NCBI GenBank assembly: GCA_016124795.1
Contig: WGNB01000014.1
Location: forward strand, 1 to 64,000
DNA from: Rhodopseudomonas sp.
GTDB lineage: Bacteria > Pseudomonadota > Alphaproteobacteria > Rhizobiales > Xanthobacteraceae
Direction of reading: 5' to 3'
Length of the DNA: 64,000 nt
Shown: piece after piece, positions 58,195 through 64,000 of the stretch
Numbering within the stretch: the stretch's first letter is position 1
How the letters are laid out: each line of letters starts with the position of its first letter
Translations under genes and position numbers: made by a program
The notes under the pieces: generated by a model
Database searches by the model: none
The model's input: only the letters and a program-made list of their open reading frames with translations
Told to the model about the DNA's origin: nothing

Positions 58195-58848
58195 CTAGCG
58201 CGCCTGGCTGTGATAGGCGACGTTCGGCCGCATATCGGTCGCGGACGCGACGCGGTTCGACATGTTGAAGAAGCCGACGACGGCCGCGATGTCCCAGATG
58301 TCGCGATCGCTGAAACCGGCGCGACGCAGCTTTTCGCGGTCGCCTTCTTCGACGCTGGCAGGCGTGGCGGTCAGCTTGACGGAGAAATCGAGCATGGCGC
58401 GCTGGCGCTTGTCGAGGCGCGCGGCCCGGTAGTTCATCGCCATCTGTTCGCCGAGCAATGGATTGCCGGAATATTGACGCACCGCCGCGCCGTGAGCGGT
58501 GAGACAATAGTAGCAGCGGTTCTGCGACGAGACCGCGACTGCGATCATTTCACGCTCGAGTTTGGAAAGCCCGCTGGGGCCCAGCATCAGGTCGTTGTAA
58601 AAGGCGACGAAGGCCTCCAGCTTGACGGTGTCGAAGGCGTAGGCCGCCAGCACATTCGGCACGAAGCCGAGCTTCTCCTGGCATTTCTTGAAATAGGCTG
58701 CCATCGCCGGCGATAGCTTGGCCGCGGGCAGATCGAGCGCGACGATCGGCAGATCGTCGGGCAATGCCGGAGCGGCCTTGATCGGAGCCGGCTTGGCGGA
58801 AGACTTGACGATTTTGACATTGGATTTTTTCGCGCCGGCTTTAGCCAT
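58195..58848 (-). CDS. AhpD/carboxymuconolactone decarboxylase-like peroxidase-related protein
   Basis: 217 residues. A Lys/Ala-rich N-terminus of about 30 residues precedes a CMD-fold domain with the redox pair in QNRCYYCLTAHG (Cys-x2-Cys and the downstream His). LDFSVKLTATPASV and DRDIWDIAAVVGFFNMSNRV are usual for the uncharacterised peroxidase-related family. It may reduce peroxides using a small thiol or protein partner. The Met at 58848 is chosen over an upstream start at 58917, because the extension is low-complexity and without homology. Confidence 0.82.
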   Translation of the reverse strand: MAKAGAKKSNVKIVKSSAKPAPIKAAPALPDDLPIVALDLPAAKLSPAMAAYFKKCQEKLGFVPNVLAAYAFDTVKLEAFVAFYNDLMLGPSGLSKLEREMIAVAVSSQNRCYYCLTAHGAAVRQYSGNPLLGEQMAMNYRAARLDKRQRAMLDFSVKLTATPASVEEGDREKLRRAGFSDRDIWDIAAVVGFFNMSNRVASATDMRPNVAYHSQAR

Positions 58849-59187
58849 GGCCTGAGCATTCCCTCGATTGGCTGGTCCGGTTTGCCCGGTCCTTGCGGAT
58901 CTCAGCCTACACCGCAATCGATTTTGGTGAAATTGCCGCTTGTCGCGATAGTTTGCCGGAGGCCCTGCTTTCGCCTTTTATTTCAGGCTCTTAATCTTTT
59001 CCCGCAGACCCCGGTCCGCCGCGTTGCAACAAAGCGTCATGGCGCCGTCACCAAATGGTGTGTTGCTCTCCCCGCGACCGCTCGGACAATGAAATTCAAA
59101 CGCTTCGAACCGAATCTTCTTCGCTCACGATCTGCAATGACGGCCATCGGCTCCGATCGCGCGCGACACTAAAGGCGAGGTCTTCTC
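58849..59187. other. Intergenic region between the peroxidase-like gene and NAD-GDH
   Basis: About 340 bases between divergent genes. It must hold promoters for both directions. I see no convincing -35/-10 pair, tRNA or conserved RNA. There is a pyrimidine-rich patch (about 58960-59005). Short open frames here lack good start sites and homology, so I call no gene. A GCGAGG ribosome site for the glutamate dehydrogenase lies just before 59188. Confidence 0.6.
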
Positions 59188-62100
59188 ATGCTCGACAAAC
59201 TGGATATCGAACGCTCCGGCAATGATCCGAGCATCGCCGCCCGCGCTTTGATCGAGAAGGCCGATCTCGCTTTGTCCAGCCGGCGCACCGGTGCGCCGTC
59301 GAATTTTGTCGCGCAGCTTTATGCCAGGGTGGCGCCGGACGATATGTTGTCCTACGGCCCCGAAGACCTTAGCCGGCTGGCCGAGCGGGCTTATGAATAT
59401 CTTAAGGATCGACAGCCCGGCATCGCCAAAATTCGCTGCGAGACGGTGCCGCTTGTCGATTCCGGCGAACGCAAGTCGGTGACCGTCATTGAAGTCGACA
59501 ATGACGACATGCCGTTTCTGGTCGATTCGGTGATGGGCGAGATCGCCGACCGTCGTCTTGACGTCCGGCTGGTGTCGCATCCGGTGTTCGGCGTTCGGCG
59601 CGATAACGGTGCGGCCGTCGCGCTCGGCGCGCCCGAAGCCGTCGGTGGCGCGCGCGAAAGCTTCATCCATATTCATGTCGAGCCGATCGAGGACGAGGCG
59701 GCCCGCGCCGATCTGGTCGCGGCGCTCCAGAACGTGCTCGGCGAGGTCCGGCTCGCGGTGCAGGACTGGCGGCCGATGCTCGAGCGCGTCAACGGCATCG
59801 TCGCGGATTTCAAGACCAATCCGCCGCCGTTGCCGGCCGATGAAGTCGCGGAGACGATCGCATTTCTGCAATGGCTGCTCGCCGACAATTTCACGTTTCT
59901 CGGCGTGCGTGACTACACCGTCGCCAATCAGACGCTTGAGGCCAGCTTCGACAGCGGGCTTGGCATCATGCGCTCCCGCGATCTGAAGGTCCTGCGCCGC
60001 GGCAGCGAGCATCTCGAATTCACGCCGGAGATCATGGCCTTCTTGCAGGAGCCCCGGCCGCTGATCATCGCCAAGGCCAATATTCACGCGCTCGTTCATC
60101 GCCGCGTTTATCTCGACTATATCGGCATCAAGAGCTTCGATGCGGCGGGCAAGCTGACCGGCGAGCATCGTATCATCGGTCTCTTCACGTCGAGCGCTTA
60201 TACCCGCGCCGCCCATACCATCCCTTATCTTCGGCGCAAGATCGCGGCGATCGAGGCGCGCGCCGGCTTCGATCCGGCCAGCCATTCCGGCAAGGCCCTG
60301 GCCAACGTGCTGGAGCACTATCCGCGCGACGAGCTGTTTCAGGTTGACGAGGAATCGCTTTATGAATTCTCGCTGGCCATCCTGCAACTCGATGAACGGC
60401 CGCGCGTGCGCGTTCTGGCCCGCCGCGACCGTTTCGACCGGTTCGTATCGGCGATCGTATTCGTGCCGCGCGACCGTTATGACAGCGCGATCCGCGTCAA
60501 GATCGGCGATTATCTGGCGAGCGCCTTCGTCGGCCGGGTGTCGGCTTTTTACCCGTTCTTCCCGGAAGGCCCGCTGGTGCGGGTGCATTTCATCATCGGC
60601 CGGTCCGGCGGCACGACGCCGGATGTGCCACGCGAGACGCTGGAACGCGAAGTCGGCAACATTGTGCGGTCATGGACCGACGGGCTGGCCGAGGCTTTGG
60701 CGCTGGCCAATCCGCCGGCCAAGGCGCGCGACTTGTTGCATCGCTACCGCGACGCCTTTTCGCCCGGCTTCCACGACACTTACGCGCCGGCGGTGGCGGC
60801 CTCCGACATCCGCGTGATGGAAACGCTGACCGAGCAGCATCCGCTGGGCGTCGATTTTCATCATCGGCTTGAGGAAGAGCAACGCGCGGTCGGCCTCAAG
60901 GTCTGGAGCTATGCCCGGCCGTTGCCGTTGTCGGAGCGCGTGCCGGTGCTTGAGAACATGGGCTTCCGGGTGGTCGACGAGCGGACCTACCACATCGAGC
61001 CGCCGGACTCGCCGGGCATCTGGTTCCACGACATGTTGCTGGAACGTCAGGACGGCGCGCCGATCGATCTCGATACCGGCAAGGCGCGGCTCGAAGCCGC
61101 CTTCATCATGATCATGAGCGGTGGCGCCGAGAACGACGGCTACAACGCCTTGACGCTGGCCGTCGGCCTGATGTGGCGCGACGTCGCGTTGGTGCGCGCC
61201 TTGTCGCGTTATATGCGGCAGATCCGCGTGCCCTATTCGCAGGACTATATGTGGGCGACCCTGGTCAAGCACGGAGAGGTCGCCGGCCATGTGGTCGATC
61301 TGTTCCACGCGCGTTTCGATCCGCGGCCCGAGGTCGAAGCGGCGCGCGAGGCCAGGCAGGCGGAAATCGTTGCGCGGATCGAGCATGAACTGGAGAAGGT
61401 CGACAGCCTCGACGAAGATCGCATTCTGCGTCACTTCGTCAATGTCGTGCAGGCGGCGATCCGGACCAATTTCTTCCAGATCGACGCGGCCGGCGGCATC
61501 AAGCCGCTGATCGCGATCAAGTTCGAGAGCGGCAAGATCGCCGACATGCCCTTGCCGCGGCCGCTCTACGAAATCTTCGTCTATTCGCCGCGCGTCGAGG
61601 GCGTGCATCTGCGGTTCGGCAAGGTGGCGCGCGGCGGCATCCGCTGGTCGGACCGGCCGCAGGATTTCCGCACCGAGGTGCTCGGACTGGTCAAGGCGCA
61701 GCAGGTCAAGAACGCGGTCATCGTGCCGGTCGGCGCCAAAGGCGGCTTCGTGCCCAAGCTGATGCCGAAGAATCCGACGCGCGATCAGTTCATGGCGGAA
61801 GGCATCGCCACCTATAAGCTGTTCATCGGCACGTTGCTTGACATCACCGACAATTATGCGCCGGACGGTGCGGTGATCGCGCCGGAAAACGTGGTGCGGC
61901 ACGAGGGCGACGATCCTTATCTGGTGGTGGCCGCCGACAAGGGCACCGCGACGTTCTCCGACATCGCCAACGCGCTTGCCATCGAGCACGGCTACTGGCT
62001 GGGCGATGCTTTCGCGTCCGGCGGTTCGGTCGGCTACGACCACAAGGCGATGGGCATCACCGCGCGCGGCGCCTGGGAATCGGTCAAGCGCCATTTCCGC

Positions 62101-64000
62101 GAGATGGATGTCGACATCGGCGTGACGCCGTTTACCGCGGTCGGCATCGGCGACATGTCGGGCGACGTGTTCGGCAACGGCATGTTGCGCGAGGATACGA
62201 CCAGGCTGCTGGCGGCTTTCGACCATCGCGACATTTTCATCGATCCCGATCCTGACCCGAAGGCGAGCTTTGCCGAGCGGGCGCGCCTGTTCGCGCTGCC
62301 GCGTTCGAGCTGGCAGGATTACAACAAGGAACTGATCTCGCGCGGTGGCGGCGTTTATCCGCGCCATCTCAAGGAAATCAGGCTGTCGCCGGAAGCGCAG
62401 ACGCTGATCGGCGTGCCGGAAAGCGTAACGCCGCAGGCCTTGATGAAGGCCATCCTGAAGATGCCGGCCGATCTGCTGTTTTTCGGCGGCATCGGCACCT
62501 ATGTGCGCGCCTCCGGTGAAAGCGACGATGCCGTCGGCGATCGCGCCAACGATGCGATTCGCATTTCCGGCGCCGATCTTCGGGTCAAGGTGGTCGGCGA
62601 AGGCGCTAATCTCGGCATGACCCAGCGCGGCCGTATCGAGGCGGCGATGGCGGGCGTGCGGCTCAATACCGACGCCATCGACAACTCGGCCGGCGTCAAT
62701 ACGTCCGACGTCGAGGTCAATATCAAGATCGCGCTCAGCCTGCCGCTGCGCTCCGGCGCCTTGACCGAGGCGGCGCGCAATGCCCAGCTCGCGGAAATGA
62801 CCGACGAGGTTGCCCGGCTGGTGTTGCGCAACAATTACCAGCAGACGCTGGCGATCTCCCTGGCGCAACGGCGTGGTCTAGAGGATCTCGGCTTTCAGCA
62901 GCGCTTGATGCAGACGCTGGAGCGGCACGGTCTGCTCGACCGCGCGGTTGAATTCCTGCCCGACGAAATGGCGCTGGCGGATCGCCGCAAGCGCAATGTG
63001 CCGCTGACCCGGCCGGAGCTTTCGGTGCTGCTGGCTTACGCCAAGCTGACGCTTTATTCCGATTTGCTCGTATCGAACGTGCCGGACGATCCGTTCCTTG
63101 GTCGCGAACTCGGCCGCTACTTCCCGAAGGAAATGTCCGAGCGTTATCCCGACGCGCTGCATGCGCATCGGTTGCGGCGCGAGATCATCGCCACCCAGTT
63201 GACGAACTCGATGATCAATCGTGGCGGCGCGACGTTAATTGTGCGTATCGGCGATCAGACCGGCGCGACGCCGGCGGCAATCGCGGCCGCCTTCGCGGCG
63301 GTACGCAACAGTTACGATCTGATCGGGCTCAACGGCGAGATCGACAGCCTCGATAACAAGCTGCCGGGCAAGACCCAGTTGTCGCTATACGCCGCGATCC
63401 AGGATCTGTTGCTGGACCGGCTGGTCTGGTTCCTGCGCAATGTCGATCTCGGTCAGGGTCTGGAAAAGATCGTCTCGCATTATCGCGCCGGCATTACCCA
63501 GGTTGAGGTGGCGCTCGATGGTGCTTTGCCGAAGCCGGCGGCGAACGAGCGCGACCGCCGGGTGTCGGAATTGACGCGCGCCGGCGTGCCGGACGAGATC
63601 GCCCGCCGGATCGGAAATCTCGTATTGTTGAAGGCGGCGCCGGATATCGTTCAGGTCGCGGACCGCGCCCGGAAGCCGATTGGCGATGTGACGGCGACTT
63701 ACTTTGCGACCGAGGCATTCTTCCAGCTCGACAAGGTCGCTTCGGCGGTGCCGGGCATTGTGGTGTCGGATTATTTCGACCGGCTGGCGCTCGATCGCGC
63801 GCTCGATTCAATCGAGGAAGCCGAACGCCGCCTGACGGCGGCGATGGTCGGCAATGGCGTGGCCGGCGCCGGGGCGGTCGAACATTGGGTCGAGCCGCGT
63901 CGTCTGGAAGTCGAGCGTATTCGCGCCGCGATTCACGAAATCGCCGGCTCCGGCCTGACATTGTCGAAGCTGTCGGTGGCGGCAAGCCTGCTCGGCGATC
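59188..64000 (+). CDS. gdhB: NAD-specific glutamate dehydrogenase, large (GDH180) type, cut by window end
   Basis: About 1,604 residues are visible without a stop; the family is about 1,550-1,650, so only the C-terminal tail is missing. The N-terminal third carries the ACT-like regulatory regions (DDMPFLVDSVMGEIADRRLD, ESFIHIHVEP). The catalytic part has KVARGGIRWSDRPQDFRTEV, NAVIVPVGAKGGFVPK, GVGDMSGD-like (AVGIGDMSGDVFGNGM) and VVGEGANLGMTQRGRIE. It oxidises glutamate to 2-oxoglutarate in catabolism. ATG at 59188 has a GCGAGG site. It is unrelated to the glycan genes. Confidence 0.95.
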   Translation, partial: MLDKLDIERSGNDPSIAARALIEKADLALSSRRTGAPSNFVAQLYARVAPDDMLSYGPEDLSRLAERAYEYLKDRQPGIAKIRCETVPLVDSGERKSVTVIEVDNDDMPFLVDSVMGEIADRRLDVRLVSHPVFGVRRDNGAAVALGAPEAVGGARESFIHIHVEPIEDEAARADLVAALQNVLGEVRLAVQDWRPMLERVNGIVADFKTNPPPLPADEVAETIAFLQWLLADNFTFLGVRDYTVANQTLEASFDSGLGIMRSRDLKVLRRGSEHLEFTPEIMAFLQEPRPLIIAKANIHALVHRRVYLDYIGIKSFDAAGKLTGEHRIIGLFTSSAYTRAAHTIPYLRRKIAAIEARAGFDPASHSGKALANVLEHYPRDELFQVDEESLYEFSLAILQLDERPRVRVLARRDRFDRFVSAIVFVPRDRYDSAIRVKIGDYLASAFVGRVSAFYPFFPEGPLVRVHFIIGRSGGTTPDVPRETLEREVGNIVRSWTDGLAEALALANPPAKARDLLHRYRDAFSPGFHDTYAPAVAASDIRVMETLTEQHPLGVDFHHRLEEEQRAVGLKVWSYARPLPLSERVPVLENMGFRVVDERTYHIEPPDSPGIWFHDMLLERQDGAPIDLDTGKARLEAAFIMIMSGGAENDGYNALTLAVGLMWRDVALVRALSRYMRQIRVPYSQDYMWATLVKHGEVAGHVVDLFHARFDPRPEVEAAREARQAEIVARIEHELEKVDSLDEDRILRHFVNVVQAAIRTNFFQIDAAGGIKPLIAIKFESGKIADMPLPRPLYEIFVYSPRVEGVHLRFGKVARGGIRWSDRPQDFRTEVLGLVKAQQVKNAVIVPVGAKGGFVPKLMPKNPTRDQFMAEGIATYKLFIGTLLDITDNYAPDGAVIAPENVVRHEGDDPYLVVAADKGTATFSDIANALAIEHGYWLGDAFASGGSVGYDHKAMGITARGAWESVKRHFREMDVDIGVTPFTAVGIGDMSGDVFGNGMLREDTTRLLAAFDHRDIFIDPDPDPKASFAERARLFALPRSSWQDYNKELISRGGGVYPRHLKEIRLSPEAQTLIGVPESVTPQALMKAILKMPADLLFFGGIGTYVRASGESDDAVGDRANDAIRISGADLRVKVVGEGANLGMTQRGRIEAAMAGVRLNTDAIDNSAGVNTSDVEVNIKIALSLPLRSGALTEAARNAQLAEMTDEVARLVLRNNYQQTLAISLAQRRGLEDLGFQQRLMQTLERHGLLDRAVEFLPDEMALADRRKRNVPLTRPELSVLLAYAKLTLYSDLLVSNVPDDPFLGRELGRYFPKEMSERYPDALHAHRLRREIIATQLTNSMINRGGATLIVRIGDQTGATPAAIAAAFAAVRNSYDLIGLNGEIDSLDNKLPGKTQLSLYAAIQDLLLDRLVWFLRNVDLGQGLEKIVSHYRAGITQVEVALDGALPKPAANERDRRVSELTRAGVPDEIARRIGNLVLLKAAPDIVQVADRARKPIGDVTATYFATEAFFQLDKVASAVPGIVVSDYFDRLALDRALDSIEEAERRLTAAMVGNGVAGAGAVEHWVEPRRLEVERIRAAIHEIAGSGLTLSKLSVAASLLGD

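Noticed and set aside
58882-59172. A 96-codon open frame in the gap before the glutamate dehydrogenase gene
   Set aside because: No ribosome site and no recognisable sequence. It covers the region needed for promoters and overlaps nothing conserved.
60670-62868. A 732-codon antisense open frame inside the glutamate dehydrogenase gene, and another of 487 codons at 59125-60588
   Set aside because: They lie wholly opposite NAD-GDH sequence with unmistakable conserved motifs. No domain or ribosome site supports them.

Overview
The window is GC-rich, densely packed bacterial chromosome, most likely from an alphaproteobacterium. The evidence is the large NAD-specific glutamate dehydrogenase at the right edge, frequent GTG and TTG starts, many 1-4 base stop/start overlaps, and the general character of the proteins. 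I cannot name a genus. About 50 kb (roughly 0.25-56.3 kb) is one surface-glycan locus. It is flanked on the left by tRNA-Gly(GCC) and on the right by housekeeping genes: gamma-glutamyltransferase, a peroxidase-like protein and NAD-GDH.

Layout. (1) 0.25-5.9 kb, minus strand: an ArnT/GT39-like membrane glycosyltransferase, an O-antigen ligase/polymerase-like membrane protein, a sugar formyltransferase, a broken polysaccharide deacetylase, a HIT protein and a PhyH-type dioxygenase. (2) 6.07-7.2 kb, plus strand: a winged-helix regulator and an RfaH/NusG-type antiterminator. They are followed by a hairpin and a near-perfect copy of the enterobacterial ops element just ahead of the first biosynthetic gene. 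(3) 7.3-16.7 kb: nonulosonic acid genes (NeuB, NeuD, a PtmE-like CBS-nucleotidyltransferase, LegC-type aminotransferase, NeuC/LegG, NeuA/LegF) with an inserted KdnB-KdnA-like pair. (4) 16.9-30.2 kb: a second dioxygenase, pseudaminate-type genes (PseB, PseC, PseG), a second NeuB, methyltransferases, an acyltransferase, a DegT aminotransferase, WbqC, a PIG-L deacetylase and an SpsF-like cytidylyltransferase. (5) 30.2-36.1 kb: an ABC exporter likely to flip a lipid-linked glycan, an unknown GT-B-like protein, a methyltransferase, an oxidoreductase and an acyltransferase. (6) 36.1-40.6 kb: HpcH/HpaI aldolase, KdsB-like cytidylyltransferase, sugar O-methyltransferase, IMPase-family phosphatase and 2-hydroxyacid dehydrogenase, a possible route to an unusual CMP-activated 3-deoxy-2-ulosonate. 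gmhA follows on the opposite strand. (7) 41.3-56.3 kb: GT-B-like and GT2/GT4 glycosyltransferases, a CDP-glucose-derived 6-deoxyhexose branch, a 2,3-diamino-uronate type branch (WlbA/WbpB, WbpD, TviB/WbpA), an AsnB-type amidotransferase and an in-frame glycosyltransferase-methyltransferase fusion.

How it works together: the regulator and antiterminator probably control a very long transcription unit. Several activated sugars (two or more nonulosonates, perhaps a Kdo-like acid, a CDP-6-deoxysugar, an amidated diamino-uronate) are made in the cytosol. They would be assembled by GT2, GT4 and GT-B enzymes, decorated by methyl, acyl, formyl and possibly hydroxylation enzymes, exported by the ABC flippase, and perhaps ligated by the O-antigen ligase-like protein. 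No flagellin, Wzx, Wzm/Wzt, CRISPR array, transposase or rRNA was seen.
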